From contig CAKMXJ010000010.1 of the NCBI GenBank assembly GCA_928724745.1, forward strand, positions 62,001 through 126,000: 64,000 nucleotides of DNA, given 5' to 3'. The stretch is from Anthracocystis setariae (taxonomy: Eukaryota; Basidiomycota; Ustilaginomycetes; Ustilaginales; Ustilaginaceae). The notes beneath the pieces are model-generated. The model was given only the letters and a program-made list of their open reading frames with translations, was not told the origin of the DNA and searched no databases. Numbering within the stretch: the first letter of the stretch is position 1; every line of letters begins with the position of its first letter. The position numbers and the translations under genes were made by a program. This document shows, one piece after another, positions 33,701 to 40,027 of this stretch.

Positions 33701-35792
33701 GCCATCGGCGATGAAGAGGGTCGGCGGGGTCGCTGTTCTTGATCTCGAAGTGGAACCCCGTGAGAGCAACAGCCATCTCCCTTGACGGTAGCGAGGAAGG
33801 TTCGCGCCATGGTGCTTCGATGGTCGAGCGAGATGGTCCTGCTGAGGACAGGATGGCCTCGGAAGATGCCGTGACACGGACCGACGGCAACGACATTGCT
33901 ACGGACGACACCATGCGAAGGGCCATGGCTGCTGCGGATGGCTTCTGCGGCACGAGATGCTTGGAGAGCACGGAACGCTCGTGGTTGGAATTACCATGTT
34001 CGATTGGCGCCCAGCCAGTCCTGCGGGCTTTGCGATCTTCGAGAATGGTGAGCACTCTGTGTGCTGCATCCAATCCGATTGTTGTAGTTCCCAATCGAAG
34101 CCGAGCAGCCAAAGTGCCATCATCCGCGAGTGCAAGGCCGGACCCCATGAGCATACTTGCAGTCAACTCAGTGACACCGGCGATCGAGACGATCCTCGCG
34201 CGAGATGGAATGACTTGCAGATGTTGGGGTAAGTAGCCGTCTTCTGAGCGTTGGCGCATCCAGCCCGAGTCTGCGTGGAAGTCGGAATCTACGAGTGGTT
34301 CTAGTGCCCAGTCAGCCCAGCGGTCGGCAAAGCCACGCAGCGAGCCGGAGGACGTTTTGGACAAGCGGGAGGCACTGTTGCTGCGATTGCGTTGTTGGCG
34401 CGGTCGAGGTGGCCAGTGGAAACTCTGGTGAACATCTGGCGTGTAGTCTGCAGGCGAGTCAAGCTCGTAATCTGACTGACTCGGTGACATGAGGCCGAGG
34501 CCATGGCGTGAACGCGGATGAAGCGCTGATGGGGTGGAGGGCTTCGGGGTGGATGCGAGGCTATTGCGACGCGAGGGTTTCTGAGAAGCCGGTCTGGAGC
34601 CCACATCTGGCTTGAAAGTGGCTTCAAGCAAGTCGATGCTGTCGACACGAAGATGCGCCCTGACGGTGCTGCGCGACATCCCAGCGACAAGGTAGCTGGC
34701 TGCGCCACGAGCGCCCGAATTCATCCTGGTGGGCATCATGCGCATAGCAGCAAGAAAGTGGCTGAAGCTGAGCGCAGACGAGGCAGGCGACGGCGTACGG
34801 TGGGAAGCGTGTGGGTGGGATTGCTGGTCGGTAGATGCATCGAGAGTCGAAGCGTTTGGCGACATGGAGAAAGTAACACCGGCTCGGCCAATTCGTGCGA
34901 CGGTCTCAGCTTCCTGGACATAGATCTCGATGCGATCAATCTCGATGGAGATGAGGGAAGTGAGAACGGGCAAGCTGGTGGTGAGAAGATAGAGGGCTGC
35001 TCGGAAGGCGCGGAGGACAAGAGCGCTGAGGGCTGGCACGGCGCTGCAGCGGAGCCAGGAGGCCAGATCGATGACCGACTGGATCGACACGAGGCCAGCG
35101 CGATGGAAGGCCGATGCTGGAGGCTGCTGCGAGGAGCTAGCATTGACACTTTTGACATGCTCAAGCTTATCTGGACTCGTGGAACGCAACGGAGGTGCGT
35201 CCGGAAACAAGGGTGTTGGTGGGGAAAGGGGAGATAACGGAGGGCTGCTCAGGAGGCGTTGAAGCCTGAGCTCTTCCTGCTCTTCCAAAGTCAAGGACTC
35301 GACCGTGTTTGTGGATGCCATCGAGTCGGAGGAAGGCTTCCTCTGGGGCTTTTTGGCTGGCGAATTGGGACCATCGTGCTCGGATCGAGGCAATCGAACG
35401 CCAACGCCTTGAAGATGGACGGTGATGATAGCGCTGCTTGTTGGCGGCACGACGCTAGGCTGATGCTGGGCTTTGCGCAAAAAGTGAGGGAGATGGTACG
35501 AGGCGTAGACCCTCTGTATTTTGAGCTCGAGCTGATTCTCGTTCGTCGAGAAGGCAGCTGAGTCACTGTGGAAGCGCTTGGAACGGTATTCGATGCCTCG
35601 GATGCCGCGAATACCTGCTCGCTTGATGCGAAGCTTGCCACGGAAGAATAGACGTGGAAGACGGGGCAAGACTGAGCGGAAGAAGAGGGCGGTGAGCACG
35701 AGGCCGACCAGAAACGCAACCAGGTATCGGGGGAGACTTGACGAAGCATTCTGAGGCGGTGCCATATTGGGCAAGTGGGATGTTGACGACAT
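24765..35792 (-). CDS. FMP27: Bridge-like lipid-transfer protein FMP27/BLTP2/Hobbit/SABRE family, 3675 aa
   Basis: An 11-kb intronless frame starting at ATG 35792. Residues about 15-45 form one hydrophobic segment (YLVAFLVGLVLTALFFRSVL) that would anchor the N-terminus in the ER, as in this family. At about residue 2005 is the diagnostic GFWDK motif (KLGFWDKLPLILHGHV), followed by NIHFKGGRDPYAIQG and the FQILSREYVLAVPDL segment. The rest has the beta-rich repeating-groove character of RBG proteins, with low-complexity Ser/Arg inserts. The C-terminus has a coiled coil (residues about 3165-3195) and a disordered tail. Family members (yeast Fmp27, animal Hobbit/BLTP2, plant SABRE/APT1) move phospholipids at ER-plasma-membrane contacts. 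The yeast Fmp name comes from mitochondrial proteomics and is not evidence of mitochondrial location. Confidence 0.93.
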   Translation of the reverse strand: MSSTSHLPNMAPPQNASSSLPRYLVAFLVGLVLTALFFRSVLPRLPRLFFRGKLRIKRAGIRGIRGIEYRSKRFHSDSAAFSTNENQLELKIQRVYASYHLPHFLRKAQHQPSVVPPTSSAIITVHLQGVGVRLPRSEHDGPNSPAKKPQRKPSSDSMASTNTVESLTLEEQEELRLQRLLSSPPLSPLSPPTPLFPDAPPLRSTSPDKLEHVKSVNASSSQQPPASAFHRAGLVSIQSVIDLASWLRCSAVPALSALVLRAFRAALYLLTTSLPVLTSLISIEIDRIEIYVQEAETVARIGRAGVTFSMSPNASTLDASTDQQSHPHASHRTPSPASSALSFSHFLAAMRMMPTRMNSGARGAASYLVAGMSRSTVRAHLRVDSIDLLEATFKPDVGSRPASQKPSRRNSLASTPKPSTPSALHPRSRHGLGLMSPSQSDYELDSPADYTPDVHQSFHWPPRPRQQRNRSNSASRLSKTSSGSLRGFADRWADWALEPLVDSDFHADSGWMRQRSEDGYLPQHLQVIPSRARIVSIAGVTELTASMLMGSGLALADDGTLAARLRLGTTTIGLDAAHRVLTILEDRKARRTGWAPIEHGNSNHERSVLSKHLVPQKPSAAAMALRMVSSVAMSLPSVRVTASSEAILSSAGPSRSTIEAPWREPSSLPSREMAVALTGFHFEIKNSDPADPLHRRWLGTCGIQSKSRSQGTARPKVSASPEKPRPFSRGAKAVEHRRTFLAEMSFASFDVHCVSRGRNRDSQLLFVGDFSVVARSSWTPFGLLPSSPEFARLLLASDPNEHAATIEASIGGVESDVSMVDLTALVPIADEFSRRRRQRRKSIGIDHPARPKTDLEKLRRLPRIAAGFHIDRISLLLDASQEEQDHRPSVQRNPAGSSKPPTSRKLTLTVPNVDFVFFGEYHDEYVKRPSAEKRSAYKALKSDSLEWPISGLTTCKAADQIGNGRNKVETPCSVPGTTDSSKQASRPASSQRSSTSSQRYTETNLSMAETIERMKELQEKAEQGEKPAYTERRPSIRDAMSKTGKVRLPGYSRRASMAAETRFSLRYQFETGVRMDAIESFLSLNSDSKEETRDFSSHGASPNDPEVGSSQHHLIAMHSFEVYGAGRVPGNVEPRSSFRQEDLPWLSPQDTVAEFRANIEDVDVEAWQPSALDAYADIAAAVARAKHSPASSRKASHTDGVGHSDGCGTDSDASMEDDDHTQPAPQPLVDRLPGGLSLYMSIGRTVAHLGGHDRRIKDDVARGMGFEAERIVIEYAAVTETKSNVTPLKTNWGARTALELSEDLQLQASSIANRHSRARLARIVLHQAGIFPILDAALAAQQHTEGTASESFARAKAPKGEAWPKEYSEDDASSRPATSLLADGVWTFDTGDERVQRSTQHRPRYRQQDRSNFIFFMPYAAFKVVVRPPSPRTKSALVGDSEDEVTITAEDTNLLAFKIDLLHTYCMLLTLATFKNLLRRAKNSVQTPAHPKPDQKEHQDDRTTAKRRSPSIACRFNIKEIHVFTTLPGSVRIFVRVRRLELRNDLRNGLSITTETIGGALESPKHSKGDMWEEAVRLRDWKVRLPPKQDDKKRQVSVSGDAGLIRVPYGYAVNPIIDNTSVAIKATKQLVYQFLTDKDDSIIQPYSEDPKLLPDIDFSLRVLTIEAQDDPLETKLNLIWRAGLAENLAREEREIAFAAKAEAIAASRTARSSVSYPSDRSNDSFLSDSSFSRSDSDEDGGTSSISHGTHSRVVDDVHVSYDEARAALDAFNSSSWARRYVRAEAEQTRRQEKLLKNIYRRFPTSQSLEDLPVKVLPIGKAAPLFRSTMYRLHLEVGQAHVPLEQLRDFIHEKGAGMPKDTDFSLLVPIHMKWQMEEWRITLRDYPLPMLHVPPTHRRETDPRKAWCFEGDIVIAEQLGGPESIRHVPAVVVPAATGRPEAIEYGLVIPKGAMPVKMYGTPTVKLNTPYPTRLVWGQSIQSTIQDVMRVIDGLTPPPHDPSPKLGFWDKLPLILHGHVTFKLEDEGGLNIHFKGGRDPYAIQGHAAGWVKSWKGNVELRIGHDNPEKEFFQILSREYVLAVPDLGDYVDDAATGVLGGSGLNSYKDRQRDHEGDESYHDSDDRKSTDASFASSTHRYMKDPTFKKIVIKLTNGVRWGAGLHGERTCDDETCPRRPKCKGEPFYRECRHFDRVDHWKVITKTRQHFESLPEGERRDSFLGWRSHHLHFAISVFSPKTGLPGCSKSVDHVSPLEAVNNFYFSPLAWEHFWAWMRLFNSAMSLPIRAGALFPDSPPPSPKFGRYLGTMKYRIDMEPLFITHQYRQYSKDDWARGLRTHVGIKARINSFTLDMHQRQQETIKDRPELGGPRIVIHKPFYEAEVCCDSIDLKAMAAQMREDSENPEAMEEREIGQNIFDDLFAEDIFIPDEELEWVDMNDLVELDTEPIKDPNPKIRMFPALACPRFHYYRKVDSKRERRAREMRDQTKTGGSRREDETDAEGLLDRLGRSKFGNEDTHTCMVAKNDRPYEVQRKFAQQRLQIIRQEIDLVVSTGDDANSGSETGSDGQEHQQEVLNDLHDRERIISSFISHLTRLQEHVDRCSRAREGGEAAPKRTATVDPIYLNASELASLYHDLGTFDNRYVAHNPTIFFSNVTRTLLLKYYYSSRLRRGYAHHMTATAVRYIRDLLKKKDNVNGRRHHYDHANSGKTAHHASPTTEGANGLDILHEMLEDTVNHMTGKNGYSTSGWGCSPEDAAKDDMDAEMRPHHGISDDFVVERSNACLLLKPQVVLHSDVDDKSTIIVSALRTRLQNYTVQDDSCAEDSVNAVVLRRNFLALERLQCFHPKASSKTIRLANDHVIKHGFVSLPLEALIDLQGQTRDFERIVPHTNATVYYDKFNKLRLSDSSKSVATFRKDGKPVQDHLHHHMDMILLNCPRFSVSANSQHFGALYNVVTDLILYRDPADRDHAKRLEEMMFSYDFTDVSGLADIVTALQLRIREASALVEQYQAVSDRLNERGRAEFIAVMGEMLDLVQELNLIMDAITTSQDSKGGADREKKSALRLMAQAREVAWNMMGDEAGKLVAKLALRGISFSWLNKADNSAANTLSLQDLQALNVDPDAMFAEIISKHVRAPDHPMAKEGRFLDAMWSVLPPVGGISIVDMFEFNLHPVRIQIELAVGRKIMDYIFGTKREREKIEEEQKRIDNEVRQKQKAVTKKKSPFARLLGRSKHLSPDSAAGSSQSSRRPSTTESSLNLSRVPSRSTSSTDLLSLRGPPSDGSREDDAESISGRSTAKALGSNGSSAKTSLKSRPGSPGGNKDDGNANERPGDQFAIAQRNAAEMRSRASAYRTFVYVKISETIFCLSYKGEKQKSITDLYDLVFRTPNFEYHNSTFGYVDLAENFKKDVFKAAWDQKSTLLRAIITHGPNRKRNALESIRAIRQATKGKESLAVDINVVAPDEVDAESMDGSSHLVESPTDTFSFRGAVEGYSMGDESGEGAGVDDEAGGEGGSRDGAGHSRQGTGQTLAGQIRDAWSASESRHSLSEADEVLGHATPKRERSSDADHATRGFPMMRSQGSNESPSSERAASISSSPFLQLPTSSPIGSIRRGSLGARSYSPASSFKLNKLIPKSLRGRTTSAAVDAVDGRRNSSPLTEWTASVDHARRGTSSEHSSEV

Positions 35793-36790
35793 GGGGTTGA
35801 TGAATCAAGAGGATGCGAAGGGCGTCGGTGGACCAATGCAAAAGGAAGACGGTAAAGTGGTGGTTGCGTCGAGCTTAGAGATCGAGGCTCATGGACAAGG
35901 TTGGATGCGGATCGCTGGACCCAGCTTCATCGACAAGGGTCGCACATTATAAGCTGAAGCCGTGGTTTGATGATATGTAAAGTTGGGATGAACAGGAGCT
36001 GCTTGGTTGATCGTCAAAGCCATGTAAACCAAATATTGCGCTTAGGTGGAGGGTATTATCGTAAGCGTGGAACGGTAGTATCGTAGTTGTCCAAGATATA
36101 GATCAGAGATAGGCACTGCTGGTGCAGAGTGGGCACACAAAAGCCAGCTCACGTCGTGTGAGTGGTCGTGATAATCTTGGTAGTCGTGGTGGTCGTGGTA
36201 TTCGTGGTGATGGTTGTGAGACGGGTGACATGGGCCGAGCGTTGGTGTTTGCAAGTTGTGGATACGACCCGAGTAATGCAATACAGTATGGGCGCGGCGT
36301 GTAATCATCATCATGTGCATGTTCGGCGAAATCACGCTCCTGAACCGGAAAAAAAAAAAAATCGGAAATGCCTTGAATCACATTAAGCTGACTACTGTAG
36401 TCTGTCGAGTCCGCACTACTTCTGCCGTTCGCTCTTGGCACATGCCTTGATGCAGGGGCGCAAAGCCACTTGAATGTCATGCTCAACATTGAAGAAGCAG
36501 TCGCGACAAACAAAAGCCAAAATAATGGACATACAGAGTGAGAAAAGATCCCGCACCAAAATGTGCAGATGCGTGACTTGCATGCAAACCCACGGCCCAG
36601 AGTTGGGTGTGCGGGCCGAGTGCAGCGTGAGACGACGCAGCGAGAGCACTCTGCAATGCGCGCCGCACTGGACCTGTATCGGATTACAAAGCTGGGTTTG
36701 TCTTCGGCGCAGACCCTGCCAAGCCTCGCTCGGCGTCACCGACTTGGCCACTTTTCATCAACAACGACCGCAATAGCATGAAAAAAGTAA
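35793..36790. other. Intergenic, FMP27 promoter and tRNA 3' flank
   Basis: Contains the FMP27 5' region. A GT-rich imperfect trinucleotide tract (GTGGTCGTG-like) spans about 36160-36220 and an A-run about 36349-36361. TACAGTA/TACTGTA words occur at 36282 and 36393. No gene is supportable. Confidence 0.55.
36781..36786 (-). terminator. Pol III T-run terminator of tRNA-Gln
   Basis: Six A on the plus strand, read as TTTTTT on the minus strand, four bases past the tRNA 3' end. This is the expected RNA polymerase III stop signal. Confidence 0.8.
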
Positions 36791-36898
36791 GGTCTTGCTG
36801 GGATTCGAACCCAGGTTGCCAGAAGGGGATGATAAGGAGCCTCTGATGACAAGCAAAGACATCAAAATCTGGAATGTTAACCACTACATTACAAGACC
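36791..36898 (-). tRNA. tRNA-Gln (anticodon UUG) with a 37-nt intron
   Basis: Read on the minus strand, the 7-bp acceptor stem is GGTCTTG pairing with CAAGACC. The D arm is ATGT-AGTGGTTA-ACAT, the anticodon stem is CCAGA/TCTGG, and the T arm is CTGGG-TTCGAAT-CCCAG with a canonical B box. The anticodon loop reads TTTTGA then T, with TTG at plus-strand positions 36863-36865, decoding CAA. A 37-base insert (36825-36861) sits right after position 37, the usual eukaryotic tRNA intron site. The mature RNA would be 71 nt before CCA addition. The layout matches yeast tRNA-Gln(UUG), but with an intron. Antisense translation gives the spurious GFEPRLPE-type peptide common over tRNA genes. Confidence 0.93.
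36825..36861 (-). other. tRNA-Gln intron
   Basis: A 37-nt intron between anticodon-loop positions 37 and 38. The boundary is inferred from restoring a 5-bp anticodon stem and 7-nt loop; a one-base shift is possible. Confidence 0.75.
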
Positions 36899-37081
36899 GC
36901 CAAGTTTGCCCCGGCGCGGTGAAGCACAATCCACATATCTCAGATCTCGCTCTATTTTACTCGGGACTCGGATATGGTGCAGTCACGCAGTGGAGGCAAG
37001 ACTCGCCTTGCTCTCTCTGCCCGCTATCTTTGCGTTGGTTGCTTAGCCTCTTGCTCGCAGCAGGCCTTTGCTCACTACATC

Positions 37082-37622
37082 ATGGCCGACAACGTCACCA
37101 ACGCCAAGCGTGAACACCTTCAGCATCAGGTGCGTCGAGAAAGGGACGAAGGTCGCGACTCGTGGTGCTGTCTGTCTACTGACGATTCCGCCGCTTCGAC
37201 TGTACACCATTGCCGTTTCACTTTGCATACCACAGCTGCAGACTCTCGGGGTGTTGGAGTCCGAGCTGCAAACGCTCAAACCAGATGCAGTGAGAATCGA
37301 GAGCTCGCATATGCTTGCTTGAGCTACTACTAGATGAGCAAACCGACTGACAGCTGCGATTCCCAATTGAAACAGAAAGTATACAGTGCGGTTCCTTTCT
37401 CGTTTGAGGCGCCGCTGATCCCGCATGCACACGCACAGAAGGCTCTTTTGCCAAACTTGGACGCCAAGTCAGCCTTGCAAGATGTTCAGAGTACGTCGGC
37501 TTCACCTTCACCTTCACTTTGTCTGCTTTCCAGTCGTCACTGACCTGCCACCTTTTTCAACACGCAAATCCGTAGGACAAAAAAGAGTGCTTCTTGCCAA
37601 CATGCAACAACTAGAACAGTGA
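37082..37622 (+). CDS. Small prefoldin-like coiled-coil protein, four exons, 87 aa
   Basis: Exons: 37082-37129, 37236-37289, 37376-37490, 37576-37622. All three introns have GT donors (GTGCGT, GTGAGA, GTACGT), AG acceptors and a CTGAC branch motif, and each splice keeps the frame. The spliced protein starts MADNVTNAKREHLQHQ and continues LQTLGVLESELQTLKPDAKV; it ends with a second helix (KSALQDVQRQKRVLLANMQQ, then LEQ). This is a helix, a short beta-like KVY segment and a closing helix, the layout of beta-type prefoldins. The ELxxLxPDAKVY segment resembles, from memory, the small prefoldin-like ASDURF subunit of the R2TP/PAQosome. Function inferred only. No single exon is long enough to stand out as a frame. 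Confidence 0.75.
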
Positions 37623-38061
37623 GACTAATCAAGTCAATCTGATAGCTACATTTCTGTCTTTGCGCACGTTTGAGACATCGAGAGCTGATTGCGAGGCATC
37701 CCAATGATCGAGGGTCGTGATACTGAGTGTGTTTGCTTCTCAAAGCTGAATGGTAGTGTCTGCAAGCAAGCAAGCAAGCAATCTTGCCCGACTGCTACGT
37801 ATCGTGGTAATGTGCGTTCTCAGGCGCTATTTTTCGAGCCCGAATTTAATCGCCTTTTTCCCACGGACGATGCTCGCCAGATGCAGCCTCGGCGCATGAC
37901 GCAGTTTCAGCATATCCGTCGACGCTCCCAGCTGGCGGCTTTACCGCACAGACGCGGACCAGCCCACACACAGCCTGGAATCATCCCTTCTCCTCCGCCA
38001 TCACATCTACCTCTCAGCTTCCAATCGTCGTCGGAACAGTTCCGATCGCATACACGCCCCA
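37623..38061. other. Intergenic, dioxygenase promoter
   Basis: Contains a (CAAG)n tract at about 37762-37781 and the 5' region of the dioxygenase gene. A reading frame overlaps it but has no domain and is judged a shadow. Confidence 0.55.
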
Positions 38062-39768
38062 ATGTATCGGCCAGTACCGAGTATAGGCTTGGGCTCTCGC
38101 TCGGCCCTCGCCAAGCACCTCGGGTCCACCACTCGCACACTGGCTTTCATCCCACCGCGTCACCTGACCCAAGCGTTGGCGCAGCAAAATCACCACGCCA
38201 GCTTTCATACGCACTCGAAACTCAGTCTCAAAGCTACACGCTTGTCAGGAGCCCAGCCTGCTGCCAAGCCGTCCACATCTTCATCCGCCAACACAGCGAC
38301 ATCTTCGAGCTACTCCGATGGTGGGCCAGCTACACCCGGCGTCACCGCTGATGCGCAATCGCGATCGGTCTACATCACATGGGCTAGCGGCATTACAAGC
38401 AAGTTTCACAACATCTGGCTTCGCGATCATTGCAGATGTGCCCGATGCTACCATCCTACCACCAAACAACGACTGCTCAACACTTTCGAGATCCCTGCCG
38501 ACGTTCAGCCCCTTTCCACAGAGCCAACCACCGAGGGCTTGCTGGTGCACTGGCCTCTACTACCGTCCGAACGAAGCGCATCTCCACCTCCCTCGTCATC
38601 CGCTACGTCTAAAACTTCTGCTGACGCAGCAAACGCGGATGGTACTTTCGAGCAGGGACATTCATCGCTGTATCCCTGGCGCTGGCTGATGCGCAACTCG
38701 TACTCGCCCGTCCTGTCCGACCCGGTAACGGCAGCTGCGGACGATACCGGCTTGAAGGCAATCGAAAAGGTGCTCTGGGGCAAAGGCATCGGCTCGGCAC
38801 CACCCACGGTCAAGTTCGACGAGGTCATGAACAGCGAGGAGGGTGTGCTCAAGTGGGTTACCAAGATCGCCCAGTACGGCTTCTCGTTTGTCTCTGGAGT
38901 GCCACCGACACCGACGGACACCGAAGCGCTGATCAGGAGGATTGCCTTCATTCGCGAGACGCATTACGGAGGCTTCTGGGATTTCACCTCGGACCTGGCG
39001 CATGGCGATACAGCATACACGGATCTGGCGTTGCAGGGACACACAGACACGACCTACTTTACCGACCCAGCCGGACTGCAGATGTTCCACCTGCTCAGTC
39101 ACACTGCGAGCAAGACAGCTTCAACCCCGGTGGCGGGCTCTAGCTCTGGTTCTAGTTCTGGTTCTGGTTCTAGCTCTGGCTCTGGCTCTGGCTCCAGTTC
39201 GGGTTCTAGCTCTGGTCCGGGCTCTTCGTCACCATCGGCAAGTAAGGGTCCTAGTGGAGGCGAATCATTGTTGGTTGATGGCTTCCTCGCCGCGGCAGTG
39301 CTCAAAGACGTACACCCGGACGCGTATGAAACACTATCACGCATTCGCATCCGCACGCACTCGGCTGGCGACGAATCCACCATGATCCGTCCGCTACTCG
39401 ACGCTGGCTATCCGATTCTCCAACACGATCCCAGCACCGGCGAACTCGTGATGGTGCGCTATAACAACGACGACCGCTCGGTCCTGCGCATCGACGCCGA
39501 AGAGGTCGAAGCCTTCTACGATGCGCTCGCAAAGTGGAACGAAATCCTCACCAACCCCGAAGGCGAGTACTGGGTGCAGTTGAAACCAGGCACCGCGCTC
39601 ATCTTTGACAACCACCGCGTCCTCCATGGCCGATCCGCCTTTGTCGGTAATAGGAGACTCTGCGGTGCGTACGTCAACCACGACGATTACAGAAGCAGAC
39701 TCAGCGTCCTCCGCGCCAAGTTTAGCGACAACCGCGCCCACAGAGGCGTCTGGGACGACGGTTTGTAG
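38062..39768 (+). CDS. Trimethyllysine/gamma-butyrobetaine-type Fe(II)/2-oxoglutarate dioxygenase, 568 aa
   Basis: Carnitine-biosynthesis enzyme of the TauD/TfdA fold. The N-terminal 60 residues are Arg/Ser/His/Thr-rich, as in a mitochondrial presequence. Next comes the Zn-binding N-terminal domain (HNIWLRDHCRCARCYHP), then the catalytic core: SDLAHGDTAYTDLALQGHTD supplies the HxD iron ligands, GGESLLVDGF follows, and IFDNHRVLHGRSAF supplies the distal His and the 2-oxoglutarate Arg. The HTDTTYFTDPAG block and the DLAHGDTAYTD context fit trimethyllysine dioxygenase somewhat better than gamma-butyrobetaine hydroxylase, but the two cannot be separated here with certainty. A Ser/Gly low-complexity insert of about 40 residues (residues about 358-396) interrupts the core just before GGESLLVDGF. 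No intron. Confidence 0.88.
   Translation: MYRPVPSIGLGSRSALAKHLGSTTRTLAFIPPRHLTQALAQQNHHASFHTHSKLSLKATRLSGAQPAAKPSTSSSANTATSSSYSDGGPATPGVTADAQSRSVYITWASGITSKFHNIWLRDHCRCARCYHPTTKQRLLNTFEIPADVQPLSTEPTTEGLLVHWPLLPSERSASPPPSSSATSKTSADAANADGTFEQGHSSLYPWRWLMRNSYSPVLSDPVTAAADDTGLKAIEKVLWGKGIGSAPPTVKFDEVMNSEEGVLKWVTKIAQYGFSFVSGVPPTPTDTEALIRRIAFIRETHYGGFWDFTSDLAHGDTAYTDLALQGHTDTTYFTDPAGLQMFHLLSHTASKTASTPVAGSSSGSSSGSGSSSGSGSGSSSGSSSGPGSSSPSASKGPSGGESLLVDGFLAAAVLKDVHPDAYETLSRIRIRTHSAGDESTMIRPLLDAGYPILQHDPSTGELVMVRYNNDDRSVLRIDAEEVEAFYDALAKWNEILTNPEGEYWVQLKPGTALIFDNHRVLHGRSAFVGNRRLCGAYVNHDDYRSRLSVLRAKFSDNRAHRGVWDDGL
39124..39240 (+). repeat. TCT/GGC/GGT-type repeat encoding a Ser/Gly insert
   Basis: Tandem 6-bp and 12-bp variants of (GGTTCTAGCTCT)-like sequence inside the dioxygenase gene, in frame, coding a (GSSS)-type run. 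Confidence 0.85.
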
Positions 39769-39941
39769 TCGCAAGCATCGATTCAATCTCGTCAATCTCG
39801 TACACAGAAGCAGAAATGGGACAAGCCAATCCCTCGCTTGCAACGACGATGACGACACTACTATACAAAACAATCACACAACTATAAACCAAAGAATGAC
39901 AGAGAGAGTGGAAACCGGAAAGATAGGCAAAGAAAGTGGGT

Positions 39942-39956
39942 GAGAGAGAGAGAGAG

Positions 39957-39993
<37 letters not shown>

Positions 39994-40025
39994 AAGAGAG
40001 AGGGTTGGGGTTGGGGTTGGGGGGG
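39942..40025. repeat. (GA)n tract followed by a (GGGGTT)n G-run block
   Basis: An interrupted GA repeat (39942-40000) runs directly into GGG-TT-GGGG-TT-GGGG-TT-GGGGGGG (40002-40025). The four G blocks could form a G-quadruplex on the plus strand. The block ends 2 bp from the stop codon of the PAS protein gene. Confidence 0.9.
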
Positions 40026-40027
40026 AA

